Source of the DNA: Rhodanobacter sp. PCA2 | GTDB lineage: Bacteria; Pseudomonadota; Gammaproteobacteria; Xanthomonadales; Rhodanobacteraceae | Direction of reading: 5' to 3' | NCBI RefSeq assembly: GCF_013620825.1 | Contig: NZ_NJIC01000033.1 | Coordinates: 1 to 64,000, forward strand | DNA length: 64,000 nt | Shown here: positions 28,552-36,538 of the stretch, piece after piece | Layout of the letters: every line of letters starts with the position of its first letter | Position numbering within the stretch: the first letter of the stretch is position 1 | The notes under the pieces: generated by a model | Database searches by the model: none | What the model was told of the DNA's origin: nothing | The model's input: the letters and a program-made list of their open reading frames with translations, nothing else | Made by a program: the position numbers and the translations under genes

Positions 28552-29741
28552 CACCGATTCACCTCGGCCCACAGCGTGCTGCTCATGCCGAACAACTTGA
28601 TGAAGCCCTCGGCCTCGGCCACGCCCCAGTCGGCCGACTGCGCGTAGGTGGCGCCCTTGGCGTTGAGGATGTGCTTCGACTCGATGGCCACCGCATTCAC
28701 CGTGCCGCCGTTCGTTTCCAGCGTGACTTCACCGTTGACGGTGGACTGGCTGGAGGCGAGGAAGGCTTCCAGGTCGGTCTTCAGCGGATCGTGGAAGAAG
28801 CCCTCGTACACCACTTCCACCCACTTGCGCGCCACGTCGGGCTTGAAGCGGTTCTGTTGCTTGGTCAGCACGGCTTCTTCCAGCGCGCGGTGCGCCGTCA
28901 GCAGCGAGATCAGGCCCGGCGCCTCGAAGATGATGCGGCCCTTGAGGCCGATGGTGGTGTCGCCGGTGTAGAGGCCGCGGCCCACGCCGTAGGGCGCGAA
29001 CAGGGTGTTGAGCTTCGCCAGCAGCTTGTGGCCGGCGAGCTTCTCGCCGTCCAGCGTCACCGCCTCGCCGTTCACGAAACCGATCTTCACCTGCAGCGGC
29101 GCGGACGGCCATTCGGCGCGCGGCTTGCACCACGCGCGCGCGCCCTCGCCCGGCGCCTGCCACTTGTCGATCTCGCCGCCGGACATGGTGACGCCGAGCA
29201 GGTTCTCGTTGATGGTGTAGGCCTGCTGCTTGGCGCGCACGCCGAAGCCGCGCTCTTCCAGGAACTTCTGCTCGTAGGCGCGCGTCTGCGTGTGCTCTTT
29301 CTGGATCTCACGGATCGGCGCCACGATCTCGTAGTCGCCAAGCGACTTCGCCGCGAGGTCGAAGCGCACCTGGTCGTTGCCCATGCCGGTGCAGCCATGC
29401 GCGATGGCGCGCGTGCCGAGCTCGGCGGCACGCTTCAATGCGGCTTCCACGATCAGGTAGCGGTCGGACACCAGCAGCGGGTACTGGCCTTGGTAGCCCT
29501 CGCCCGCCCACACGAAGGGTTTCACGAAACCGTTCCAGATCGCCGGGCCGCCGTCCACCGTGACGTGGCTGGCCACGCCCAGCTCCTTCGCGCGGTTCTC
29601 GATGAAGGCGCGCTCCTCGGCATCCACGCCGCCGGTGTCGGCGAACACGGTGTGCACGGCCCAACCGCGCTCCTTGAGGTAGGGCACGCAGAAACTGGTG
29701 TCGAGGCCGCCGGAGAAGGCGAGGACGATGTCTTTGCTCAT
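28551..29741 (-). CDS. argG: Argininosuccinate synthase
   Basis: A 396-residue N-type ATP pyrophosphatase. The P-loop-like FSGGLDTSF is at residues 9-17, and [14 protein letters not shown] and the C-terminal FIKLFGMSS are conserved. It joins citrulline and aspartate using ATP. It starts 28 bases after the OsmC-like gene and overlaps argE' by one base, so it is part of the long arginine operon. Confidence 0.95.
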   Translation of the reverse strand: MSKDIVLAFSGGLDTSFCVPYLKERGWAVHTVFADTGGVDAEERAFIENRAKELGVASHVTVDGGPAIWNGFVKPFVWAGEGYQGQYPLLVSDRYLIVEAALKRAAELGTRAIAHGCTGMGNDQVRFDLAAKSLGDYEIVAPIREIQKEHTQTRAYEQKFLEERGFGVRAKQQAYTINENLLGVTMSGGEIDKWQAPGEGARAWCKPRAEWPSAPLQVKIGFVNGEAVTLDGEKLAGHKLLAKLNTLFAPYGVGRGLYTGDTTIGLKGRIIFEAPGLISLLTAHRALEEAVLTKQQNRFKPDVARKWVEVVYEGFFHDPLKTDLEAFLASSQSTVNGEVTLETNGGTVNAVAIESKHILNAKGATYAQSADWGVAEAEGFIKLFGMSSTLWAEVNR

Positions 29742-29769
29742 GGCTTGCGAATCCTGATCGGGGAAGATG

Positions 29770-30243
29770 TCAGTCGGAGGAAACGACGATGCGCGGCTCG
29801 CAGCGCACCGGGAAATTCACGGAGTTGGCGATGAAGCAGGCGTGGTGCGCATCGTCGTGCGCGGCCAGCGCCTGGTCGGGATCGCTGTCGGCGCGGATGA
29901 CGACCACCGGGCGCAGCACGACTTCGGTGAAACGGCCGCCATCGCCCTCGGTGAGCATCGTGCCTTCGGCGCTGTCGTCGTAGGCAACAACCACCACGCC
30001 TGCCACTGTCGCCATGTGCAGGTAGGACAGCATGTGGCAGGTGGAGAGCGCGGCCACCAGCATGTCTTCCGGGTTGTGCCTCGTGGCATCGCCGCGGAAG
30101 GCGGGGTCGGACGAGCCGGCGAGATCCGGCTTGCCGGGTATGCGGATCGCGTGGTTGCGGCTGTAGTTGCGATAGCCGTCCGTGCCGCTGCCGCGGTTGC
30201 CGGTCCATTCCACGTCGACGCGGTAGCGATGCGGGCGACTCAT
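29770..30243 (-). CDS. OsmC family peroxiredoxin-like protein
   Basis: A 157-residue OsmC/Ohr-fold protein. The two redox cysteines are in [10 protein letters not shown] and [11 protein letters not shown], in the usual order. Such proteins reduce organic hydroperoxides through a Cys pair. It overlaps the PaiB-like gene (ATGA) and lies between argF' and argG, so it is transcribed with arginine genes without an obvious metabolic link. Both genes look intact. Confidence 0.87.
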   Translation of the reverse strand: MSRPHRYRVDVEWTGNRGSGTDGYRNYSRNHAIRIPGKPDLAGSSDPAFRGDATRHNPEDMLVAALSTCHMLSYLHMATVAGVVVVAYDDSAEGTMLTEGDGGRFTEVVLRPVVVIRADSDPDQALAAHDDAHHACFIANSVNFPVRCEPRIVVSSD

Positions 30244-30863
30244 GGCTTCGGCGCCTCCTGCAGGGCCATCAGCGCGGCCAGTTCCGCGTCGCCATCGCCA
30301 TCGCGGCGGCGCAGCCCGGCGATCGTGCCGAGGCGGTTGCGCTCGGGGTGGTTCTGGTTGAGCTTGAACTTGCCCTCGATGCGCTCGATCGCGATCTCGA
30401 TGCCCACGATCGCGCGCAGCGATTTCTCGATGTGCTCGGCCGGCGCGTCGGTGATGCGCCAGGGCTGCGGTTCCGTGGCCTCGTGATGGTCGGTGAGACG
30501 CTCGAGCAGGCTGCGCAGCCAGGCAGTGTCCTGGATGGTCTTCAGCCGCCCGTGCACGTGCACCACCGCGTAGTCCCAGGTGGGCACCTCGCGATGCGTC
30601 TCCTGCTTGGTCGGGTACCAGTTCGGGCTGATGTAGCCGTCCGGTCCCTGGAAGATCGCCAGCACCTCGGCGCCATCCAGTCGCACGAGTTCGTTGCCGC
30701 GCGCCACGTGGCCATGCAGCGCGTCGCCCACCAGCTCGAACGGCAGGTGGTTGGCGATCAGGCCATCCGGACCGTTCGCCACCAAGGTGGCGAACGGGCA
30801 GTCGCGGATCAGCCCATGCAGGACCTCGACGCGTGTTTCGGCGAAATGCTTCGGTATGTACAT
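30240..30863 (-). CDS. PaiB-like FMN-binding protein
   Basis: A 207-residue split-barrel flavin-binding protein. The N-terminus MYIPKHF, FATLVANGPDGLIANHLPF, YISPNWYPTK and KFKLNQNHPERNR match the PaiB family point by point. Bacillus PaiB was described as a repressor of sporulation and protease genes; in other bacteria the role is unclear and a flavin-dependent enzyme is possible. It begins 6 bases after argF' and overlaps the OsmC-like gene. Confidence 0.88.
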   Translation of the reverse strand: MYIPKHFAETRVEVLHGLIRDCPFATLVANGPDGLIANHLPFELVGDALHGHVARGNELVRLDGAEVLAIFQGPDGYISPNWYPTKQETHREVPTWDYAVVHVHGRLKTIQDTAWLRSLLERLTDHHEATEPQPWRITDAPAEHIEKSLRAIVGIEIAIERIEGKFKLNQNHPERNRLGTIAGLRRRDGDGDAELAALMALQEAPKP

Positions 30864-30869
30864 GGCGGC

Positions 30870-31877
30870 TCAGCCCTGCCCCGCCAGCGCGGCCATCACC
30901 GCCTTCTGCACGTGCAGGCGGTTCTCGGCCTCGTCGATGGCGATGCAGTACGGCGAGTCCATCACCGCGTCGGTGGCCTTGACGTTGCGGCGCAGCGGCA
31001 GGCAGTGGCTGAACAGGCCGTGGTTGGTCAGCGCCATCTTGGCCTCGTCCACGATGAAGTGCCTGTGCGCGTCGCGGATGGGCTTCTCCTGCTCCCACTT
31101 GCCGAAGTACGGCAGCGCACCCCAGCTCTTGGCGTAGACCACGTCGGCGCCGCTGTAGGCTTCCTCGATGTCGTGGCTGACCTTGAGCGAGCCACCGTTC
31201 TGCGCGGCGTTCAGGCGGCCGAACTCCATGTAGCGTTCGTCCAGCACGTACTCCGGCGTGGGGCACAGCAGGGTCACGTCCATGCCCATCTTCGTCGCGA
31301 TCAGCAGCGCGGAGTTGGCCACCGCGGTGTTGAGCGGCTTGGGGTGGTAGGTCCAGGTGAGCACGTACTTCTTCTTCGTGAGGTCGCCCAGGTGCTCGCG
31401 CAGCGCCAGCGCGTGCGCCAGCTCCTGACAGGGATGGGTGATCGTCTCCATGTTGATCACCGGCACCGTGGCGTACTTCGCGAAGGCCTTGACGACCTTG
31501 TCCTGGCGATCCACCGACCAGTCCTGGAATTTCGGGAAGGCGCGCACGCAGATCAGATCCGCGTAGCGGCTGAGCACGCGCGCCACCTCGGCGATGTGCT
31601 CCTCGGTATCGCCGTCCATCACCGTGCCCGGCTCGAATTCGATCGGCCACGCGTCCTTGCCCGGCGCCAGCACCACCGCGTGGCCGCCCAGCTGGAACGC
31701 GCCCAGCTCGAAGCTGGTGCGGGTGCGCATCGAGGGATTGAAGAACATGAGCGCCACCGACTTGCCGGCCAGCTGCGTGCCCGCGGGCGAGCGCTTGAAC
31801 GCGGCGGCCTGTTCCAGCAGCGCGTCGATCTCGGCGCGGCTCCAGTCCTGGGTGGTGAGGAAGTGGCGGATGGTCAT
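30870..31877 (-). CDS. N-acetylornithine carbamoyltransferase
   Basis: A 335-residue carbamoyltransferase. The carbamoyl-phosphate motif SMRTRTS is at residues 49-55, HPCQEL follows in the middle, and HCLPLRRN lies near the end. Glu92 is present; in Xanthomonas AOTCase this residue marks acetylornithine specificity over ornithine. The product is N-acetylcitrulline, which fits the ArgE-like deacetylase downstream. It is the first gene of the arginine-proline operon, with a GAGGGC ribosome site, and lies 108 bases after the attenuator hairpin. Often called argF'. Confidence 0.93.
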   Translation of the reverse strand: MTIRHFLTTQDWSRAEIDALLEQAAAFKRSPAGTQLAGKSVALMFFNPSMRTRTSFELGAFQLGGHAVVLAPGKDAWPIEFEPGTVMDGDTEEHIAEVARVLSRYADLICVRAFPKFQDWSVDRQDKVVKAFAKYATVPVINMETITHPCQELAHALALREHLGDLTKKKYVLTWTYHPKPLNTAVANSALLIATKMGMDVTLLCPTPEYVLDERYMEFGRLNAAQNGGSLKVSHDIEEAYSGADVVYAKSWGALPYFGKWEQEKPIRDAHRHFIVDEAKMALTNHGLFSHCLPLRRNVKATDAVMDSPYCIAIDEAENRLHVQKAVMAALAGQG

Positions 31878-31975
31878 GAGTTGGATCGCCCTCGATGAAA
31901 TCGCTCTGGATGAATGGCCCGGCCAAGGATGACCGGCTTGTCTTGCCGTTCGCGGACGGATCCGCCTGTGGTGAA

Positions 31976-32013
31976 AACAAAAAACAAAAACCCGGCGCGG
32001 TGGCCGGGTTTTT
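31976..32013 (-). terminator. Attenuator terminator upstream of argF'
   Basis: Read on the minus strand, AAAAACCCGGC (32013-32003) pairs with GCCGGGTTTTT (31996-31986) around a 6-base loop. A long U tract (TTTTTGTTTTTTG) follows. It is a strong intrinsic terminator placed before, not after, the arginine operon and downstream of a small Arg-containing ORF. This is the layout of a transcription attenuator. The T-run on the plus strand is only five bases. Confidence 0.85.
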
Positions 32014-32044
32014 CGTCGATACGTATGCAGCAGCGCGCGACAGC

Positions 32045-32149
32045 CTACCCGGCCGGATGTCCGTCCAGCGGTCGACGCGCACGCGAAGTCATGCCGGCGG
32101 CCATGCGGGCGCTGGTCAGGACATTGGCGGTATAGACGGCTGTGGACAT
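32045..32149 (-). CDS. Putative arginine leader peptide of the argF' operon
   Basis: A 34-codon ORF (MSTAVYTANV start) with a GGAAC ribosome site, ending in TAG 32 bases before the terminator hairpin. Arginines are at codons 15, 23, 25 and 26. The last three are CGT, CGT and CGA, forms little used in this GC-rich genome, where CGC dominates. Its last codons and stop contain GGCCGGGT (32054-32047), complementary to the 5' arm of the terminator. A ribosome stalled at codons 23-26 would leave that segment free, while one at the stop would cover it. Coding is inferred from this geometry; no homologue is known to me. Confidence 0.7.
   Translation of the reverse strand: MSTAVYTANVLTSARMAAGMTSRARRPLDGHPAG
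32047..32054 (-). promoter_or_regulatory. Antiterminator strand of the arginine attenuator
   Basis: GGCCGGGT on the minus strand is perfectly complementary over 8 bases to ACCCGGCC at 32009-32002, the 5' arm of the terminator. Pairing the two would prevent the terminator from forming. The segment overlaps the leader-peptide stop codon, so a terminating ribosome would mask it. Confidence 0.65.
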
Positions 32150-32174
32150 GAGGGTTCCGGTCGGGCGAGGCGCC

Positions 32175-32203
32175 ATCATGACGGGATTTTCGCTGCCATG
32201 CAA
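32175..32203 (-). promoter_or_regulatory. Candidate sigma-70 promoter of the arginine operon
   Basis: A -35-like TTGCAT (32203-32198) is followed by a 17-base spacer and a -10-like CATGAT (32180-32175) on the minus strand, ending 25 bases before the leader-peptide ATG. Spacing is ideal and both hexamers match partly. The call is by eye. Confidence 0.4.
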
Positions 32204-32257
32204 CATGCCCTGCAGAGGCCCGGAAACCCGGACCCGGTCAGGGCTGATGGCACGTCC

Positions 32258-32803
32258 TCAGTCGGCGGGAGACACGCTCACCCGCACGCGCAGGCGCTCG
32301 CCAGGGTCGTAGCTCAGGCGGGCCTCCCAGACCTCGCCGCGATAGCGGTATTCCACGTCGTAGCCCACGATCTGGCGCTGCTCGCTGACCGCGCTGACCT
32401 GGCGGCAGTTGGTCACCGTCTGCTCGACCTGGCTGCCGCCGCGGTTCGCGGCCACCTGGCCGCCCACCGCACCGCCGGCCACGGCGCCCACCGCGGTGCT
32501 GAGCGTGCGGCCGTTGCCGTGCCCCACCGTGCTGCCCAGCACGCCGCCCACGACGGCGCCCAGGATGGAACCGGCCGTGGTGTTGCCCGGACGCTGCTGG
32601 ACCACGGTCTGGTCCCGGCATTCCTGGCGCGGCACCTCGGTGCGGGTGACGCCGTACACGGGATCGACGCGCAGCACGTCGGCCCAGCCATAGTGGGCAT
32701 TGTCGTCCTGACCGGGATTCTGGTTCGAATAGCGCGCGTCCTGCGCTTGGGCGCCGGTGGCGGCCAGGGCCAGTACCAGGGCGACGGCGAAAAACTTGTA
32801 CAT
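32258..32803 (-). CDS. Glycine-zipper 2TM domain exported protein
   Basis: A 181-residue protein with a signal peptide (cleavage after GAQAQ, about residue 21). A Gly-zipper membrane-associated segment (GSILGAVVGGVLGSTVG, then AVGAVAGGAVGGQVAA, about residues 75-120) follows, and a soluble C-terminal part has a Cys in TNCRQV and DVEYRYRGE. The family includes outer-membrane lipoprotein-like and surface-antigen proteins; this one lacks a lipobox Cys. It is probably an envelope stability protein. It lies upstream of the arginine leader on the same strand without a clear terminator between them. Confidence 0.85.
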   Translation of the reverse strand: MYKFFAVALVLALAATGAQAQDARYSNQNPGQDDNAHYGWADVLRVDPVYGVTRTEVPRQECRDQTVVQQRPGNTTAGSILGAVVGGVLGSTVGHGNGRTLSTAVGAVAGGAVGGQVAANRGGSQVEQTVTNCRQVSAVSEQRQIVGYDVEYRYRGEVWEARLSYDPGERLRVRVSVSPAD

Positions 32804-32976
32804 CAAACGGACTCCGGTGCGGTGTTCGGGCGCAGCTTCGGCGCATGGCCGATTGCAGCAAATCGAGGCTGAATAGCGGCTTAGAATCCCCCTGCTGCGA
32901 CATCGGGCCTCCACGTCGCTTACACCTTGTTAAGATGCGCGGCTAGCCTGCGTCCGCCCCGGTCCGGATACCCACG

Positions 32977-34350
32977 ATGCCGATTTCGCTCTACAACAGC
33001 CTGACCCGCCGCACCGAACCGTTCGCTCCGCTGGATCCGCAGCGGGTGACGATGTACGTATGCGGCCCCACCGTCTACAACTACGTGCATATCGGCAACG
33101 CGCGCGGCCCGGTGGTGTTCGACGTGCTGGCCAAGCTGCTGCGCCGGCATTACCCGCAGCTGGTGTACGCCCGCAACATCACCGACGTGGACGACAAGAT
33201 CAACGCCGCCGCGCTGGAACAGGGCGTGGACATCGAGGCGATCACGGGCCGGTTCACCGACGCCTATCGCGAGGACATGACGCGGCTCGGCATCGCGCCG
33301 CCCGACGTGGAGCCCCGCGCCACCGGGCATATCGCCCCGATCGTCGCGATGATCGGGCGCCTGATCGCCGACGGCCACGCCTATGCGGCGGAAGGCCACG
33401 TGCTGTTCGACGTGGGCTCGTTCCCCGCCTACGGCCAGCTCTCCGGCCGCGACACCGAAGAACTGATCGCCGGCGCCCGCGTGGAGGTGGCCCCGTACAA
33501 GAAGTCCCCCGGCGACTTCGTGCTGTGGAAGCCCTCCACGCCCGAGCTGCCGGGCTGGGACAGCCCCTGGGGCCGCGGCCGGCCCGGCTGGCACATCGAG
33601 TGCTCCGCGATGGCCGAGAAACACCTGGGCGAGACCATCGACATCCACGCCGGCGGCAACGACCTGCTGTTCCCGCACCACGAGAACGAGATCGCCCAGT
33701 CCACCTGCGCCCATGGCGGCAAGACCTTCGCGCGCTGGTGGATGCACAACGGCATGCTCACCTTCGACGGCCGCAAGATGTCCAAGTCGCTGGGCAACGT
33801 GCTGCAGCTGCACGAGATGCTCAAGCGCCACCCCGCCGAAGCGCTGCGCCTGCGCCTGATGAGCGGCCACTACCGCCAGCCGCTGGACTGGTCCGACGCC
33901 GCGATCGCGCAGTCGGTGAGCACGCTGGACGGCTGGTACCGCGTGCTGCGCGACCTGGCCGGGGTGGCGGTGGACACCGCGTCGCTGCCGGTGCCGGAAA
34001 CGGTCGAGGCCGCCTTGTGCGACGACCTCAACACACCGCAGGCGCTGGCCGAGCTGGCCGTGTTGGCGGATGCCGCGCGCGTGCAGGGCACGCCCGCCGC
34101 CAAGGCCGCCCTACTCGGCGGCGGCGCCCTGCTCGGCCTGCTCCAGCAGGACCCTGAGGCATGGTTCAAGCAGGCTGGCGGCAGCGAGGTCGATGCAGAC
34201 ACGGTGGAGGCGATGCTGGAGGAACGCCGTGCGGCCCGCGCCGCCCGCGATTTCGCCCGCGCCGATACGATCCGCGCCGAGCTTGCCGCGATGGGCGTGG
34301 AAATCGAGGATGGCCCGCAGGGCACGCGCTGGAGCGTCGCCAAGACCTGA
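32977..34350 (+). CDS. cysS: Cysteinyl-tRNA synthetase
   Basis: A 457-residue class I synthetase. Zn ligands include Cys29 (YVCGPTVY); HIGNARG is the HIGH motif, GWHIECSAM and [10 protein letters not shown] are conserved, and KMSKS is at residues 267-271. It charges tRNA-Cys. The C-terminal helical part is normal length. It starts 173 bases after the divergent glycine-zipper gene and is followed by sufE 47 bases downstream. Confidence 0.97.
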   Translation: MPISLYNSLTRRTEPFAPLDPQRVTMYVCGPTVYNYVHIGNARGPVVFDVLAKLLRRHYPQLVYARNITDVDDKINAAALEQGVDIEAITGRFTDAYREDMTRLGIAPPDVEPRATGHIAPIVAMIGRLIADGHAYAAEGHVLFDVGSFPAYGQLSGRDTEELIAGARVEVAPYKKSPGDFVLWKPSTPELPGWDSPWGRGRPGWHIECSAMAEKHLGETIDIHAGGNDLLFPHHENEIAQSTCAHGGKTFARWWMHNGMLTFDGRKMSKSLGNVLQLHEMLKRHPAEALRLRLMSGHYRQPLDWSDAAIAQSVSTLDGWYRVLRDLAGVAVDTASLPVPETVEAALCDDLNTPQALAELAVLADAARVQGTPAAKAALLGGGALLGLLQQDPEAWFKQAGGSEVDADTVEAMLEERRAARAARDFARADTIRAELAAMGVEIEDGPQGTRWSVAKT

Positions 34351-34397
34351 GGCCGCGGGAACTTCGCGCCGCGGCGCCGGCGCGCGATAATGCGCGC

Positions 34398-34844
34398 ATG
34401 AACGAAACCGCCACCAGCCCAGGCAGCGCCGCGGAGGCGCAGCGCGAAATCGCCGAGGAGTTCGCCTACTTCACCGAGTGGAGCGAGCGTTACCAGTACC
34501 TGATCGATCTCGGCAGGCAGTTGCCGCCGTTCCCCGAAGCCTGCCGCACCGAGGCCTGGCGCGTGCACGGCTGCCAGTCGATGGTGTGGCTGGTGCCCAG
34601 CGGCGACGCCTCGCGCATGCATTTCGACGCGGCCAGCGACTCGGCCATCGTCTCCGGCCTGATCGCCCTGGTGCTGCGCGTGTACTCCGACCGCCCCGCC
34701 GCCGAGATCGTGGCCACCGAACCGGACTTCATCCAGGCCATCGGCTTGGCCAAGCACCTGTCGCCCACGCGCTCGAACGGCCTGGCCGCGATGCTGGCCA
34801 AGCTCAAGGGCTATGCCGCCGCTGCCGCAGGCAGCGGCGAGTAA
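34398..34844 (+). CDS. sufE: Cysteine desulfuration protein SufE
   Basis: A 148-residue SufE-fold protein. The sulfur-accepting Cys59 is in WRVHGCQSMVW, and the C-terminal RSNGLAAMLAKLKGYA is characteristic. It takes persulfide sulfur from a SufS-type desulfurase for Fe-S cluster assembly. The partner sufS is not in the window. The ATG at 34398 is chosen by family length; no strong ribosome site is seen. It follows cysS and ends at a bidirectional terminator. Confidence 0.92.
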   Translation: MNETATSPGSAAEAQREIAEEFAYFTEWSERYQYLIDLGRQLPPFPEACRTEAWRVHGCQSMVWLVPSGDASRMHFDAASDSAIVSGLIALVLRVYSDRPAAEIVATEPDFIQAIGLAKHLSPTRSNGLAAMLAKLKGYAAAAAGSGE

Positions 34845-34869
34845 GGGCGTACTCTTTTCGCCCGCGCGC

Positions 34870-34900
34870 ACAAAAAACCCCGCTCGAAGCGGGGCTTTTG
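34870..34900. terminator. Bidirectional terminator between sufE and dksA-like gene
   Basis: A 7-bp GC stem (CCCCGCT / AGCGGGG, 34878-34884 with 34888-34894) flanked by an A-run on the left and TTTTG on the right. It can end transcripts from both convergent genes. Confidence 0.8.
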
Positions 34901-34966
34901 TCGAAGGGTCCGGCATGGATGCCGGCTTGGTCCCTGCGCTCATGAAGGAGCGCAGAAGAACCGCCA

Positions 34967-36112
34967 TCAATCGCCCATCTGCTTCTGCAGATGCTCGCGA
35001 CGCTCCTGTGCATCCAGCGACAGCGTGGCGATCGGGCGCGCGTCCAGGCGGTCGACGCCGATCTCCTCGTCGGTCTCCTCGCAGTAGCCGTAGCTGCCGT
35101 CCTCGATGCGGCGCAGCGCCTTGTCGATCTTGGAGATCAACTTGCGGTAGCGGTCGCGGGTGCGCAGTTCCAGCGAGTTCTCGGTCTCGCGGGTGGCGCG
35201 CTCGGCTTCGTCGCCGACATCGCGCACCTCTTCGCGCAGGTTGTCCATGGTCTGGCGCGACTCTTCGACCAGCTGGTCGCGCCAGTCGCGCAGCTTGTTG
35301 CGGAAATAGGCCAGATGCATGGGGTTCATGTACTCCTCCTTGCCGGAGGGACGGTAACCCTTGGGTAGTTCGATCTGGGTGGTGGAGGGCAAGGCGTAGC
35401 GCCCGTCTTCGCGGGTAACGCCGTTGTCCAGGGTCTTGGCAGCCAGCTTGTTCATTGGGGAGGATGCATTTTTCGATTGCTTGGAGGATGCGTGAGCCGA
35501 GGCGCTCGCGGGACGCGGCAGCACCATGGCCGTGGCGCTCGCCACCTTGCCCTTGAACGGCGAGGCGGCGGGCGGGGAGGGTTGCTTCTCGACCGGCGCT
35601 GCCTTGACGGGCGCAGGCGTCGGCCTGGCGGCAGCGGACCGGCTCTTGACCGGTGCGGCGACCGGAGCCGCCTTGGCGACGGCTTTCTTCGCCGCGGGCT
35701 TGGCGACGGGCTTGGCCGCCGGCTTCACCGTCTTCTTCGCGACCGGCTTGGGCGCCGCCTTGGCGACGGCCTTGCGGGCCACGGGCTTCGCAGTCTTTTT
35801 CGTCGCGACGGGCTTCGCCACCTTCCTGGCCACCGGCTTGCGCGCCGGCGCCGCCTTGCGGGCAGGGGCCTTCTTCGCCACGACCTTCTTCGCGGCGGGC
35901 TTCTTCGCGGCAGGCTTCTTCGCCACCGGCTTCTTCACGACGGGCTTGGCCGCCTTCTTTGCCGCAGGCTTCTTCGCGGGCGCCTTGGCGGCGACCTTCG
36001 ATACCCGCGCGCCGGCAGCCTTCGCCCTGGCAGACCCTGCGTCACGCAGCCGCGCCGACGCTTTCCCTTTCGAAGCCTTGGCGGCGGTCGAACTGCGCGT
36101 GGTTCTTGCCAT
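34967..36112 (-). CDS. dksA: DksA-family RNA polymerase-binding factor with histone-like N-terminal tail
   Basis: A 381-residue protein against 151 in E. coli. Residues 1 to about 215 are Lys/Ala/Pro repeats (AAKKPA, KPVAKK types) like the tail of AlgP or histone H1. From about residue 230 it aligns with DksA. The coiled-coil tip keeps the DxxDxA motif (DVGDEA), needed to act with ppGpp in the RNAP secondary channel. The zinc finger is degenerate: only the first of four cysteines remains ([12 protein letters not shown]; the later pair is Ser and Ala). This suggests a Zn-independent form like DksA2. An internal ATG at 35455 would give a tail-less 162-residue DksA but lacks a ribosome site. Confidence 0.9.
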   Translation of the reverse strand: MARTTRSSTAAKASKGKASARLRDAGSARAKAAGARVSKVAAKAPAKKPAAKKAAKPVVKKPVAKKPAAKKPAAKKVVAKKAPARKAAPARKPVARKVAKPVATKKTAKPVARKAVAKAAPKPVAKKTVKPAAKPVAKPAAKKAVAKAAPVAAPVKSRSAAARPTPAPVKAAPVEKQPSPPAASPFKGKVASATAMVLPRPASASAHASSKQSKNASSPMNKLAAKTLDNGVTREDGRYALPSTTQIELPKGYRPSGKEEYMNPMHLAYFRNKLRDWRDQLVEESRQTMDNLREEVRDVGDEAERATRETENSLELRTRDRYRKLISKIDKALRRIEDGSYGYCEETDEEIGVDRLDARPIATLSLDAQERREHLQKQMGD

Positions 36113-36228
36113 ATTCCTTCACCAGTTTTTGGCCTTGGCGGCCCGGTGTTATAGCCCATGTACCCTACACCGGCAAGCCGGTTTCCGGGATACTCCCAAC
36201 ACTATCTGCAGCCCATTGTTCCGGCAAC

Positions 36229-36498
36229 GTGAATGTATTGACCCGATTCCTGCTGCTCCTGCTGCGCCTGTACAAGCGCTGGCTCAGCCCCCTGCTGGGG
36301 CAACGCTGTCGTTTTTATCCCAGTTGCTCCGATTATGCACGGGTCGCGATCACGCGCTTCGGACCCTGGCGCGGCAGCCTGCTTGCCGCGTGGCGCCTGT
36401 TGCGTTGCCAGCCGCTGTGCGAGGGCGGCGAAGACCCGGTGCCGGAACACTTCCACTTCCGCTGCTGCCGGACGCACGGCGACACGCACGCCCACTGA
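36229..36498 (+). CDS. yidD: Membrane protein insertion efficiency factor YidD
   Basis: An 89-residue YidD: hydrophobic N-terminus [15 protein letters not shown], then [18 protein letters not shown] with the conserved Cys-rich core, and [13 protein letters not shown]. It assists YidC-dependent insertion into the inner membrane. It is usually found beside rpmH-rnpA-yidC; here it is alone. Start codons are GTG at 36229 or TTG at 36238; the GTG is listed, but the N-terminus may be three residues shorter. The C-terminal His-rich end is a small extension. Confidence 0.87.
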   Translation: MNVLTRFLLLLLRLYKRWLSPLLGQRCRFYPSCSDYARVAITRFGPWRGSLLAAWRLLRCQPLCEGGEDPVPEHFHFRCCRTHGDTHAH

Positions 36499-36538
36499 CG
36501 GCCGCGCGGTACCGCGGCCCAGGTCCGCGCATGCGGAT

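Noticed and set aside
34967-35455. Separate short dksA gene starting at the internal ATG
   Set aside because: No Shine-Dalgarno precedes that ATG, and the frame is open and consistent through the Lys-rich tail, so a single long gene is preferred.
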